DNA of 64,000 nt from Lunularia cruciata (lineage: Eukaryota; Streptophyta; Marchantiopsida; Lunulariales; Lunulariaceae), in the NCBI GenBank assembly GCA_948567375.1, contig OX419756.1, positions 11,847,001 through 11,911,000 on the forward strand, written 5' to 3'. Made by a program: the position numbers and the translations under genes. The first letter of the stretch is position 1, and every line of letters begins with the position of its first letter. Of the stretch, positions 24,864 through 35,828 are shown piece by piece. The notes under the pieces are model-generated. The model was not told the DNA's origin, made no database searches, and saw nothing but the letters and a program-made list of their open reading frames with translations.

Positions 24864-25067
24864 ATGGAGTTCAATGTTGGGGAGCAAGTGTGGCTATCAA
24901 CAACCAATCTCACATTAGTTGGACCTTGTAAGCTCAGACCTCATTTTATTGGGCCTTTCTTGATTCTTCGTCAATTTGGCACTATGGCCTATCACCTCAA
25001 GCTACCACCACACATGAAGATCCATCCAATGTTCCATGTTTCTCTACTACATAGATATGCTCCCTGA
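24864..25067 (+). pseudogene. pol: GPY/F module
   Basis: An open piece of 67 residues with FNVGEQVWLST at its start, then HFIGPFLILRQFG and HPMFHVSLLHRY. This is the standard module between integrase core and chromodomain of chromoviruses. A frame change separates it from the chromodomain. Confidence 0.8.
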
Positions 25068-25126
25068 TCAGGCTAGTGTCATTCCACACAAGACATTTGA
25101 CCTTGTCCAACACTCATTGATGGCAT

Positions 25127-25293
25127 GGAGGAATATGAAGTGGAGCGTATTCTCCAAAAATGCATGCATGGTACTTGCCATCCGTGGGTAGACTATCTAG
25201 TGTAGTGGAAAGGTTACCTTTTCTATGAAGCAACCTGGGAGCCTGCTGCCAATTTGACACATACACCGGTGTTGGTGCAAGCATTTGAGCAAT
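25127..25293 (+). pseudogene. pol: chromodomain
   Basis: In one frame: EEYEVERILQKC, then WVDYLV, a TAG, WKGYLFYEATWEPAANL and a final stop at 25291. The aromatic residues of the WKGY and TWEP motifs are present, so only the TAG (likely from a Trp, Gln or Lys codon) interrupts the fold. Chromodomains target integration through histone marks. This is the clearest lineage marker in the window. Confidence 0.85.
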
Positions 25294-25319
25294 AACTACA
25301 CAACGAGGACGTTGCATCT

Positions 25320-25335
25320 TAAAAGGAGGGAGGTC
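25320..25335 (+). other. polypurine tract
   Basis: taaaaggagggaggtc lies directly before the 3' LTR and is the expected plus-strand priming site. The diverged relative at 16686-16700 has a matching tract. Confidence 0.75.
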
Positions 25336-25823
25336 CGTAATACCAAGAGCTAGCCATATGATCTAGATGGGAAATTTGGTTTGGTAACATCTGGAATGAT
25401 ATTATACATGATGGTCAAAATAGATCAGATAGAAGTATCAAACCCCCCCCCCCCCCCCCCCCCCAATGGAGGACATTCTGGCCTTCCCTTCCCCCTGCTT
25501 TGTCTCATTGAGAGCTTTACAATCATACCTCACTCATGTGATTCTGAGATTCCTACAAGAATATTCTCTAAAAGATTCCCTTTAGTCAAAGCTTGTTTGA
25601 CCAACCAGATAGGATCAGGACCAACATGTCACCCATCCAAGTAAGAAATCCAAAGGTGGATCTTGCTGACATGTCACCTATCTGTGTGCCTAATCCAATG
25701 GTGGAGCTTTCTTGGAGGAGATCCTCTTTGTCTATATAATAAAGAGAAGGTGCTCCTTTGGGGCATCGGATGATTGTGTGAAGTCTGTGTTTTCTCTCTT
25801 CTCTTATCCTTGGAAATATTACA
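25336..25823 (+). repeat. family 2 3' LTR, internally deleted
   Basis: Starts CGTAATACC (first base changed from T) and ends ATTACA before the CTTGG target copy. It is about 190 bases shorter than the 5' LTR because the middle part is missing; a run of 22 cytosines stands at the break. Confidence 0.85.
25443..25464. repeat. run of 22 C
   Basis: An uninterrupted cytosine homopolymer exactly where the 3' LTR departs from its sister LTRs. The other copies have only a five-base cytosine run (attcccccact) in the nearest region. Confidence 0.9.
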
Positions 25824-25828
25824 CTTGG

Positions 25829-27028
25829 CTATGGTAGATAGAGGCCAGAAAGTGCAACTTGGATTCTTTGAGCTAGAGTAGGTGTGTCTTAATGGTGTAA
25901 TCAATGCTTGTTGGTAGCGATTATTAATTTTTGAGTTTTGATCATCTTATAATTGTGGCACTTTAGAGTTCATATATGATTTCTTTTATAACTTGTGCTT
26001 CTATAGTGTATGATGTTGCACCAATGTATGTTGTGTAGTGATGTTTATTCCCATGACATTTCCTTTGTGCCATCAAGGGTGATACTTCCTTGAAGGAGTA
26101 ATTTGAGCTGCCTCATGCAATTGAACACACTTAACTTCTCTAACAAGTAAATTGTGATCTCTTTCTTGAGCAAAAAGTATGGAACTCCATGGGAAGTCCT
26201 CCCAAGTACCATGCTATTGCATGAGATAGAAAAAGACTAGGCTGTTTGCTCTGATACGTATGTGGTACAATAGATTCCAAAACCTCTCAATGTAATCACT
26301 TAGTTTCCTTTTCTTCTTCCTCTTAAAGCATATTAAGAGTAGCAAAGATGTTTACTTCATAGTCTAGCTAGTAGAAGTGAGTATTTGGGTTTTGTTGGTA
26401 GACCAATCCACAATTTTGGGTGCCTCTTGGCTAGCATAGGTGTACCAACTTTGAGCTTTTATGCAAAGTAGGTTGGGAAAAATATGCAGTATATCTTAGT
26501 CACTATCTTCTCAATTTTCAATTGAGATGGCCTCAAACTCCTTCACAAAAGTATTGGGGGCATTATCTCCATCTCGTCCCTTGAACTTTTGATATCCTTG
26601 CAGTATGAATGGGGTTGGTTTTGCCTTAGTAGCAAGGCCTATCCTTGGTGGAGTAGCTTTAGATTGAACCTTGCAAAAATAAGGAAAGTTAGCATACCTC
26701 ATAGTTGGGTTTGTAGTTGGTGGGATGATAGGAACCTCAACTAGCAAAACAATAGAGATCTGATCTATATGATTGTTATCTTTGTTAGTTTGGAAATGAA
26801 TCCAACTGAACTAGCTTGGTCCATGATGAGCTTGAACTTTGGATCAAATACCACTTGTGTTGTTTCTTGTTTGCCAAAACTAGATAAATTAGGGAAAATC
26901 AATTGCCCGAGTTGGAGGAGTTTGGGTTGAGTACTAGTGTCTCTAATTACAACATTAGGTGACAATGATCCACCTCCATTGGCTTCTTCATTGCATGATA
27001 GGCATGGCAAATTGGGAGAGTAATTCCT
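25829..27028 (-). pseudogene. gag-like remnant, upstream part (right of nested element)
   Basis: Minus-strand pieces at 26765-27010 and 26511-26747 followed by broken text. The second piece has PFILQGYQKFKGRDGDNAP and VKEFEAIS, then text equivalent to the ALxWY motif of retrotransposon gag after two stops. It is cut on the right by the truncated LTR of the 27-34 kb element and split on the left by the element at 19536-25823. It belongs to a gypsy-type element different from both neighbours. Confidence 0.55.
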
Positions 27029-27173
27029 CCACTCTATCTTAGCTATGACTAACTTTAGCTAATCATGACTAATGTAGAACCATCCTTTATCTTTATATAA
27101 ATAATATATCTCAAGTACTTGTAATACCAAGCTAAATATCACAATATCACACATATGCACAATGGGTGTTACA
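27029..27173 (-). repeat. family 1 3' LTR, truncated
   Basis: Only the TGTAACACCC end is present. It joins gag-like DNA of another element at about 27028, so a deletion removed the rest of the LTR together with the true left flank. Confidence 0.75.
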
Positions 27174-27269
27174 TTTACCCCCGGACTAAGTTTTCACTTT
27201 GTCCTCAAAGTGAAGATTTCTCTACCTTCTATGATACATCTTCAACTTTTCATGGTTAATCCTATCAAA

Positions 27270-27704
27270 GTGTTTTCCTCCCAACTCCTTGAGATCGTAG
27301 GTGTAATTGCCCCACACCTTCTCTATTATGAAAGGTCCAAAGTATTTAGGCAAAAACTTCTTTTGTACTCTTTTGAATCGAATAGAATCAAACAACACTA
27401 TCCAATCACCTTCTTTGAAAGGCTATACCTTCTTCTTGCCTTGCCTCTTGTCATAACTCTCCTTTTGTTTCCTTTGGTCTTGCTCCACTCCAACCATAGC
27501 AACTACTCTTGCCTCTTCCGACTCCATGAGTTGTTCCTTTCTTGACTTCTCTGCATCACCTCCTTGTGCTTTCTTCAATCTCTTATGATCGCTTTGGAAG
27601 GTAGGAAGATCAAAGTGAATAGGTAGGGTGGACTCAATACAATATACCAATTGAAATGGAGAATGTCTGGTGGATGTCTTCATGGTTGTCCTATATTCCC
27701 ACAA
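27270..27704 (-). pseudogene. pol: integrase C-terminal and GPY/F region
   Basis: The open piece 27423-27704 carries the end of the integrase core (TMKTSTRHSPFQLVYCIEST) and a basic coiled stretch. The GPY/F module follows in another frame (PKYFGPFI near 27330). Order and text equal those of the shorter family member at 4739-5035. Confidence 0.75.
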
Positions 27705-27725
27705 AACTGCATGAATCCTCTTGCC

Positions 27726-28250
27726 CTAATGATGTTTAACCCCCTCCATTTTTGCATCTTTGGCCAACATCATGGTCTGATTGGTTCTCTTTGCCAAGCC
27801 ATTGGAATTTGGCCTATAGGATGTTGTTACTCCGTGTATGATAGAGAAATGTTGTAGCATGGCTGTAGTGATGGTTCCTGTAAACTCTCCTCCTCTATCA
27901 AAAACCAACTCCAAAGGGCATCCAAACCTAGTGATAATGCATTCATAAAGAAATCTACCAACTTCATCTTCATTCGTATCCCTCAATGGTCTAGCCTCAA
28001 CCCACTTGGTAAGGTAATCAATAAATACCACAATGCATCTATTGTTCCTTGGGGTTCTATTGAGAGGACCTACAAAATCAATTCCCCACTTCTCAAAAGG
28101 TTCTAGCAATGGAATTGATCTAAGAGATGGAGTGGATGTAGACTTTCTAGCAAAAGCTTTACAAACATGACAAGTTTTGCAATAATCAAAACAATCCTTG
28201 AAAATCCCTCTCCAATGGTAACCTACATGTAAAATCTTGAAAGCAATCAC
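27726..28250 (-). pseudogene. pol: integrase core
   Basis: An open frame of 174 residues. The CX2C half of the zinc-binding motif is present (CKTCHVCKAF). The core starts WGIDFVGPLNRTPRN with the first catalytic Asp. The second is in VFDRGGEFTG. The third, normally Glu before Arg-Thr-Asn, is Lys here (LAKRTNQ). That single change would abolish strand transfer even if the frame were whole. A frame break at about 28252 separates it from RNase H. Confidence 0.85.
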
Positions 28251-28253
28251 CTT

Positions 28254-29381
28254 TCATGCAAAGTGTCCTCCACACATTAAACCTTCATGAAACTCCTTTA
28301 TGAGTAAGATAGACTCTTCCTTACCCATTGCTCTTTGAAGTAGACCATCTGCTCCTTGGTGAAAAAGAATATCCTCCACCATTGTGTAAGGTGTTGATCT
28401 TGCTGTAAGGGCCTTCCTCTCTCTAGCATGCATCCCTTCTGGATAGTTAATTTTTGTCACAAAATCCACAATCTCCTTGTACTCCTTTGGAACCTCTTGA
28501 GTCATTGAGGTTGTCATGAGCTCCTCATTCGGGAAGGAATCATCCACTGGCTCATCTCCATCATGATCATAGGCTCTAGATAAAAAATCATCATTTGCAT
28601 GTTTCTTTCCTGGCCTATCCTCAACGGTGTAGTCATAATCAGACAAGAGTATCATGCACCTTGCTAATCTCCCTTCAACATTAGGCTTGTTGAAGGTGTA
28701 CTTCAAGGCCTTGTGATTCGTGACAATGGTGGCTTTCCCTCCAATCAAGTAGTGTCTAAACTTCTTGAGACCAAAGATCATTGCCAACCCTTCTCTCTCC
28801 TTGATAGAGTAGTTCTTTTCTACTAAAACTATTTGCCTACCAGCAAAAGCTATTGGATGATCATGCCCATCTTGGTTTAATTGACTAAGAGTGCATCCTA
28901 TAGCTACATTAGAAGCATTAGTGCAGAGGATGAAAGGCTTACTCCAATCAGGTTTAGCAAGAATTGGAGCTACAACAAGGGATTGCTTGAGCTCGTCAAA
29001 AGCTTTGATAGCCTTCTTGTCCTCCAAAATCACCATGTAATCTACACCCTTCTTCACGTAGATGGTCAATGCATAAGCCCTTTTGGAAAATGAGAAGATG
29101 AATTTCCTATAGTATCCAACCATCCCCAAGAATTGGCATAACTTTGTGAAGCTTGAAGAGAATGGAAGGTCTGAGGTTTTCCTCACCTTCTCAAGATCAA
29201 CTACTATTCCATCCTTGGAGATGATGTGCCCCAAAATTAGACCTTCTTCACATCCAAAAATGCACTTCTTTGGGTTGAGTGATGCATTTGCCTCATCCAA
29301 GCATTGCAAGACCTTGATTAGGTGCTCAAAGTTTTTCTCCTTTCTCCCATAGACACAAAAATCATCAATGAAGTCTCTCAC
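28254..29381 (-). pseudogene. pol: reverse transcriptase thumb, connection and RNase H
   Basis: An open frame of 375 residues that opens with the polymerase active-site box (FIDDFCVYG, both Asp present). Then come LNPKKCIFG, LGHIISKDGI, and the connection part with FLGMVGYYRKF. RNase H follows, with FILCTNASNVAIGCTL, where the first catalytic Asp is Asn, then FAGRQIVLVEKNYS and the tether EYKEIVDFVTK. It ends in the zinc-binding start of integrase. A frame break near 29400 separates it from the reverse transcriptase fingers. Confidence 0.88.
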
Positions 29382-29413
29382 AAATTTCCCAATGAAAGGT
29401 TAAAATACCTTGT

Positions 29414-30149
29414 TCATGAACCGTTGGAATGTAGCTGGAGTATTGCAAAGCCCAAAAGATATGACCTTGAAAGCGTAAGTTTCTCAAGGTGTGGTGAATG
29501 TGGTGAGTTGTTGATGCTCTGGTGCAATCTTGATTTGGTTATATCTACTATAACCATCTCCAAAACTATACCTCTCATGACATGCAACCTCTTCCAAGAT
29601 CTCATCAATGAATGGCAATGGGTAGTTGTCCTTCTTGGTAACAACATTGAGCTTCTTGTAATCCACACATACCCAAAGTTTACCATTCTTTTTCTTCACA
29701 ATGACAATTGGAGACACTCATTTTGAATTCTCCACCTCAAAGATAAATCCAGCTTCCTTGAGCTTATCAATCCCCTCCTTCACAACCAAAGATATTGGTG
29801 GGCTAATGCTATGTTTCTTTTGGCGGATTGGTCTTGCATGTGACTCCACCTCTATCTTGTGCTCCTCTAAGGTGACTTCCTTCAAATCCTTGTCACTGAA
29901 AGCAAACACATGGATGAACTTGTTGAAAATCTCCTCAAATCTCACCTTCTCCTCCTTGGTAACATTTGGACCATACTTGAGATTAGCTAACCTTCTCTTT
30001 ACCTCCTCAAGTGTCAATGGTGATTTATCTGGGTCCTTCAAAAACTCTAGCTTAGGTGCAAAATCCATAGCACACAAGGGATGCACATCTGAATTCGAGA
30101 CAAATTCATCCTCCTTCGTGGAAGTCTCCTCTTCCATGCTTGTGTCCAC
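29414..30149 (-). pseudogene. pol: reverse transcriptase fingers and palm
   Basis: Two open pieces. 29718-30149 holds the linker before the polymerase (KEVTLEEHKIEVESHARP) and leads to KLKEAGFIFEVE. 29484-29717 holds SPIVIVKKKNGKLWVCVDYKKLN and YPLPFIDEILEEV. A stop and a frame change sit between them and again before 29400. Confidence 0.85.
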
Positions 30150-30186
30150 ACCTGAAGCTCCTTCTTCAAAATCTGATTCTCAATAA

Positions 30187-30783
30187 TCAAAAGATGGTGT
30201 CTGAATATGAAGTGTTGGTGGTGTTAGTCACAAGAACTATGACTTTATGGTTTGATGGCCCAATCCTCAAGTACCCTTTGTGCCATCTATCAGTTGTGCG
30301 TGTTGCTCTCAACCATGGCCTCCCAAGAAGTAAGTCATAGCTTGAATCCTTCAAGACTTGGAAAGTCATGAGATTTTGAACTCCCATAATGGAAACTATC
30401 ACCTTGTCCATCATCCTTATTCATCAAACTTGTTGTTTGTTTGCCATGCTCACCAAAAATGTTGAGGGTCTTGAGGGTATCATACCCAACTTCTTCATCA
30501 ACCTTTCTGACATGGCATTCACTACTTATCCTCCATCAACAAGTGCATCCTTGATGTTGTGACCATTCACTCTCACATCAATCTTGGAGGCATATTCACA
30601 AGCCTCCCATGGTGTTGGCTTGGCATCCACCACCCCCATTGATACTAGAGCTTTTTCATTCTTCTTCCTCTTGCTCCTTGTAGAACTTAAACCACCTCTA
30701 AGTTCCTTTCTCAAGATAGGGTTCAAAGCAATGAATTTTCCCACGGTGATATTAGCCTTGTGACTACCAACATCCTCCAACAC
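30187..30783 (-). pseudogene. pol: protease region
   Basis: The piece 30526-30783 ends in KIDVRVNGHNIKDALVDGG, the aspartic protease catalytic loop with the DGG variant common in Athila/Tat type elements. The piece 30187-30414 continues with SYDLLLGRPWLRATR, the flap-distal part. A stop and frame shift lie between 30415 and 30525. Confidence 0.8.
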
Positions 30784-30795
30784 ATTGTAGTTCCA

Positions 30796-32034
30796 TTATT
30801 GCTTTGAAATCAAGAAATCTTCCATCCCCAACTTCTTCCTTGGAGTCTTTGTTGTTGATGGTGTTGAGGTGCGAGTGCTTCTAGTAGACATAGGAGTATC
30901 CTTGCTTGGAGAAAGTCCTTGAGAAGAGTGGACACCCTCTGCAAAATGAGCTCTCTTTTTCTCTTGTGCCAAAAACTCCAAATTAAGATCCTTGGAGTTT
31001 GAGCACTCTCCCTTCTCATACTTGCTCTCAACCATATCTATGGATGCTATCCCCTTACCTTTGTTTGGATTAGGAGCCACTTGGGTTTCACTTCCTCCCT
31101 CTTTCCCTCTATTGGTCTCCTCATAACCCCTTCCTCCATGGTAAGTGGAATTTGGGCAATTCCTTTGGATATGGTCTCTTCCTCTACAACCAAAACAATT
31201 TTTCTCATTGAAATTGTTGGCTGATTGGCCTCCTTTGTATGGATAGTTTCCATAACTTCTAGGCCCTCTCCCCACATTCTTATCCACCTCTTTCTTCTCC
31301 TATAGTTGCACCACATTGATCTTGAGATCTGCAAGTTGTTCTGTGATGGTTTGAAGTGGATCCTTTAGTGGAGGTGCAAGAACTGGAGCAACTTCTACCT
31401 GTGGTGCAAACCTTGCCACCAAAGTATCAGAAGTTCCACCATACTTGTAACCTTGAGGAGGATGCACAACCTCCTTCACCACCAAATCACTCTCATCCCC
31501 TTCCAAATTCTCCTCCATATGAATTGCAATCTTGATAGCTTCAACCTTGGAAGAAGGTTTCTCATATCTCATCTTGCTTCTAATTTGTGGTCTCAATCCT
31601 CTCACAAAATTCTGGGTGAGCATGGCCCCTATGCCAATCATAGTAGTCTCCACATCATCCCTACCTTTCCTCAACACTATGCAAAATCTGGACTCTAACT
31701 TTTCCACTCTTTCCACATAGACTCTCACTTTCTCTCCATCTCCTTGTTTGAGAAAGGTAACCTCAATCATCAATCTCTCATAACTCTCATCTAGAAAGTT
31801 CTCAATGAGTGTTGAAGTTAAACTCTCCCAAGACTCTTTTTCTCCATCTCTCCTCTTTTTTTTGGTACTTTGACTCATACCATGTAAGTACTACATCCTC
31901 AAAGAATCTGGTAATAATGGGGCCCACCCATTCTTCCTCCTCTCATTGTTTCCTATGCAAGCTCTCTTGAAATCTCTCACAAAGGTCTCCACATCTTTTC
32001 CATCCTTGCCAAAGAAAACCGGAATTTTCCCCAT
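30796..32034 (-). pseudogene. gag, inactivated
   Basis: A start codon at 32034 opens the frame (MGKIPVFFGKDGKDVETFV), typical of a gag N-terminus. After stops near 31890 an open piece at 31300-31878 carries the capsid core with FLKQGDGEKVRVYVERVEKL. The piece 30796-31287 has the nucleocapsid zinc knuckle CFGCRGRDHIQRNC (CX2CX4HX4C, intact) followed by a Lys/Ser/Thr-rich tail. Frame breaks near 31295 and 31890 prevent a whole product. Confidence 0.82.
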
Positions 32035-32266
32035 CTTAACCCCTCACTATCTTTCTTTTCTCTAAATTTTTTTTTCTCTTTTCTTTCTCTCACTCTATAG
32101 CTAATACAGTATGTACATGACTAACACCATTTGAGAATAATCCACCCTAGGGAACAAAAAAGGTTCAGGTTGCTCCAAGATTACTATAGCAACATCAAAT
32201 CCTAGAGTGCATATTAATCGAACTCTCATGGATAGTTTATCCATAAGTTGAAGATTATCTCCATCA

Positions 32267-32830
32267 CTAACCTTGAGATTTAGTTGATGAAGCTAGTAGT
32301 ATTTCTGTAGCTATACTAAGACTATCTCCAAGATCCTTCACCAAAGTTTCCAAAAAATCTTTTACTCCATTACACTCGTGTCCTTTTGGAAGTCCTTCCA
32401 CTCCACAAACCTCACACAACTCCTTGGTCTTAGATCCCCTCCCTTTCAATCTTGGTGAAGAAGGTCCAACATGCAAACCCAAATCAAGTAATCCTCTCCT
32501 TTCCCTCAAGCTCTTGCTCTCAAAGGTCAATGGACATGAACTTGCCTTATGTTCCTTCTCTCCACATAGAAAGCACTTAGAATCACTCTTTCCTCCAAGT
32601 GGTGTAGGTTTTTGGATCCTCTCAAAACTCTCTTCAAATTCTATTTTAAACTCTCTTCTCCTCAAATCCACCCTTACAATCACCTCAAACCCTTGGGGAA
32701 CTTTGCATAGCCTCAGTTTTCACTCTTGGTGACCCTCCATATTCCCAAGATGAGGCTAAACCCTCAAACATGCTTTTTGTTGCCCTCACACTCCTCATGC
32801 ATGAAGTCTAAACTGTGTAAAATTGAACCT
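32267..32830 (-). pseudogene. extra ORF between 5' LTR and gag, with zinc knuckle
   Basis: An open frame at 32267-32683 contains CFLCGEKEHKASSC (CX2CX4HX4C) and, about 60 residues on, CEVCGVEGLPKGHEC, a second Cys/His cluster of different spacing. Basic residues lie before the first knuckle. A related upstream frame to about 32830 is joined by one frame change near 32690. It lies about 230 bases upstream of the gag start and is not part of gag, which has its own knuckle. Either a genuine extra ORF of this family or a captured gag/host fragment. Confidence 0.55.
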
Positions 32831-33574
32831 TCCTCACAATGTTAGTTAAATCTCGGAACTAGTATCTCACAGTCCTCTAAAATTTTTCAAACTTGATCAT
32901 AACTCTTGGACATTACTCCTTGCAAATTTCAGATCTTTTCATTGAGCCATTTGGCTTAGGCACCTTTCTATTCAACATACATATTTCAGATTTGGTCTAA
33001 AAACCACCCCCTCACTTTAAAAACTAATAACTCTCTGCACAAAAATGATCTATGTCTAATTTTTGTGTTAACAACTAGGATACAATGCACTAAATTTTCT
33101 TGAAAAGTTTCACCACAATCCATTGAAAATTGAAGAAATGACAGACTCTGTACAATTTTCTAGAGAGCATGTGGTTGCGAGTGCAGTTTACCCTATCAGA
33201 AAATTTTGAAAATTCTGGCCCAATGCGCATAGTAAGTCTCACAATAATTTCAAGTGTGCTAACTGAAGGATAACTTAAGCTATCATGTGTAAAAATTTCA
33301 AGTCCAAATCCCAAACTTGAGATTTTGCCCAAAATCACCTTAATCTCCAAAATCTACAATCCATCTCACACAATCTCTCCAAATCCTCTCAAGTGTACAA
33401 GATGTACAAAATCACCTCAAAGACATCATAATGAACTTTAGTGTATACAAATGGGTCCAAATTGTCTAACATAAGCTCAGCACTCTCCTCCCCTAAAGTT
33501 CTCTCTAAGTGAGTTCTCATATCCTCCTTCTGTCTAATATAGAATTGTATGCGGAACATTATCTTACCTTCTAG

Positions 33575-33598
33575 CGAGGTCCCAACAACGGAACCAAA
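33575..33598 (-). other. primer binding site candidate
   Basis: On the minus strand, five bases after the LTR end, TGGTTCCGTTGTTGGGAC resembles the TGGCGCCGTTGCCGGGGA type site used by many plant gypsy elements of the Athila/Tat side. Several bases differ. The priming tRNA was not checked. Confidence 0.5.
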
Positions 33599-33600
33599 AA

Positions 33601-34339
33601 TGTGAGCCGACCTGTCTCTCATGCAGGATGAACCTCTGGTGGCTATTATGGTACCATACCATGGACTAAGAAGACAAAGAACCCCAACTCCATTATACTC
33701 CTCCAAGGCTAACACTCCAAGACTCAAGACATTGCTCACTAGAGAACTCAATGAGAGAGAGATAGTTGCAAATGAAAGGATGATGAGTACCTCCTCACCC
33801 CTTGTTTATATACTTGTGAAATAGTTATGCACCAAAGTTACTATTTATTGGAGTAACTCAAGTTACTTGGCTAAAAGTCAAGTACAGTAAAAAAGTAGAA
33901 AGGAATATCCATTCATATGGGCATATTCCACTAGCATGTGATCTTATCTTGACCCAACCACTAAGTCAAGGATTCCTTCACATGGGCTATCCTTGGACTA
34001 TAGAAGAATCCAAAACAAAAAGGCTTGCGGGCCCAAGAGTTCTCAACTCTTTCCTCAAAGCCAAACACCTAGGAATAATACCAAGTCAACACACTAGAAT
34101 CCAAAATAGTGATGCTCATATTTTCTACTTCCTCTAAAGTAAGGTCCCTTCTACCTTTACTATGACTAACTTTAGCTTATCATGACTAATGTAGAACAAT
34201 CCTTTATCTCTATATAAATAATATCTCTAAAGTACTTGTAATACCTATACCTAATACTTGTACTTGTAATATCTCTGAAGTACTTGTAATACCAAGCTAA
34301 ATATCACAATACCACACACATGCACAAATTGGGTGTTAC
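33601..34339 (-). repeat. family 1 5' LTR
   Basis: From TGTAACACCC (minus strand, near 34339) to GGCTCACA at 33601. Longer than its sisters owing to a local duplication of a tacttgtaata-type word at about 34234-34300. Confidence 0.82.
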
Positions 34340-35512
34340 GGATCCAAGACTCTGAATTTTCTATTGAGGAATTCACATGAAACCTTGCACAAAAATACAA
34401 ACCCTAGCCACCAACACTACTAGAAATTTTCACAAGGCAATTTGGATCACAACCTTGGGAGTGACCAAATCTTCAAACCTGATCAGAATGTCATCTCCAA
34501 CTCCTCACTTTCCAAAGCTCCAACTTCAATTGGCCCAATCTGAGTTGAGATTGACCACACTCTAAAATTTCTTGAGCTTAGCAATACAAGGAATTTGTCT
34601 ACTCACCAACCCAATTGACAAATGATGAAGATTTCTTATGAAGCTTTGTGAATCTCCTATTTTGTGCTCGTATGTATGAATTTTACCCCCTTGATTCAAT
34701 TAATCATATTTTCCAAAAAATCGACTCAAATCACTCAAATCTAGTCACCAAATTATAGTCTATCAGCTTCTCTCTCTCCAACGGTGGTCCTCTCTCTTTG
34801 AATTCCCTCTCAAAACTCCCCTAATGGTCAAAAAAATTTAGAATTTTTTCTTGAAATCCAATCTCTTGCAATTTTGTCATTTAGCCTCTTCACTTCTTGA
34901 CAAGTGGACCCCATAACTCCACCTCGAAGCTCATAAGCAAAATTGAGTCATTCTCCAACTACAAGAGCACATAGATTTTCAAGTCCTTGACTTGTAAGTA
35001 AACACCAAAAGGACAATAGGATCTGGGTTTTCCATCATTGAGTTTGTGAATACTGCCCCAAAATGTGCCACCATTGAATCTTGTAAGCCATTGTGGTGTA
35101 GGTTTTGAAGTCTGATGAGAAAAGGATTTGGCAGTGGTAGATTGGTAGCATTGGATTTCTCCTACTTAGTTGCTCTCTCCACTGCTCGACCTCCACGCTC
35201 TACTACAACTCTCACTCTCAATGTCTTCCTCCCACTCAAGATTCCTTCCACTTGAGACTCCTCCAACCAAAACATACCTTCCTTTCAACTCTCCAACACC
35301 TATGTACATAAGAGCCCTCAAAGAAGACAAGACCATAATCCATGTGGCCAATGGTATACATGTACATAGATTGCTCACATGGCAATAGCTCAACCATGGG
35401 ATCTATAGCTCAACCATGGGACCTACTCCATCTTTACAGAAATAAACCACACAAATAAGCTACGCTAGTTTACTTTTTCATGGGCTACACAAACCACAAC
35501 ACTACAACATAC
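34340..35512 (-). repeat. family 3 LTR block, copy 1
   Basis: Matches 39385-40575 in the same orientation: gaggaattcacatgaaa near the left, cctcctcccact in the middle, tactttttcatgggcta near the right. It contains a local duplication of tagctcaaccatggga at about 35385-35420. Confidence 0.7.
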
Positions 35513-35828
35513 TCTCTATTCTTGTTTTGATTATTTGCCATAATTGCTTCTATGTCTCACTTCATTTCCTAGTGTTATGCTTTGGCTTCTAGAAATGCTT
35601 GGTTGAGGAGCTAATTCTCACTTTTCAATTTTTGGGTGATCTCTACCTTTTCCTCATTAACTTGTCTTGATTCATCTAGCTCAGCCTTAGCTCAATCCAA
35701 GTCTCTCCAAAGCACCTTTGAATCTACACAATGATTGTACACGGTAGAATGTTGTTCCTTCACCAAATAGACAATATCATATATCTCTGACCACTTCCTT
35801 TAATATGAGAAAGATCAAAACAAGAAAA

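Larger units (their letters stand above)
19536..25823 (+). mobile_element. complete but inactive chromodomain Ty3/gypsy element, family 2
   Basis: All landmarks are in order: target duplication CTTGG (19531-19535 and 25824-25828), 5' LTR, primer site complementary to initiator tRNA-Met, gag, protease, reverse transcriptase, RNase H, integrase, GPY/F, chromodomain, polypurine tract, 3' LTR. The chromodomain places it with the chromoviruses. Stops in gag, after reverse transcriptase, in integrase and in the chromodomain, plus changed catalytic residues, show it is dead. It is inserted in a gag-like remnant of another element on the opposite strand. Confidence 0.92.
27029..34339 (-). mobile_element. 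long Ty3/gypsy element, family 1, non-chromodomain type
   Basis: Minus orientation: 5' LTR (33601-34339), primer-site candidate, extra zinc-knuckle ORF, gag, protease, reverse transcriptase, RNase H, integrase, GPY/F, polypurine side, and a 3' LTR cut to about 145 bases (27029-27173). Protease ALVDGG and the FIDDFCVYG polymerase box resemble the Athila/Tat side of plant gypsy elements; no chromodomain was seen. Stops and frame changes break every ORF. Its right end abuts an LTR of a third family at 34340. Confidence 0.88.

Noticed and set aside
26248-26260. TATCAGAGC on the minus strand, resembling a tRNA-Met primer site
   Set aside because: It lies inside gag-like coding text with no LTR end next to it; a chance match.
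27162-27545. 127-residue plus-strand open frame, Leu/Phe-rich, looks like a membrane protein
   Set aside because: It is antisense to the integrase C-terminal region of the family 1 element, whose minus-strand reading has recognisable motifs.
29322-30186. Plus-strand open frames of 134 and 161 residues
   Set aside because: Both are antisense to the reverse transcriptase region of the family 1 element.
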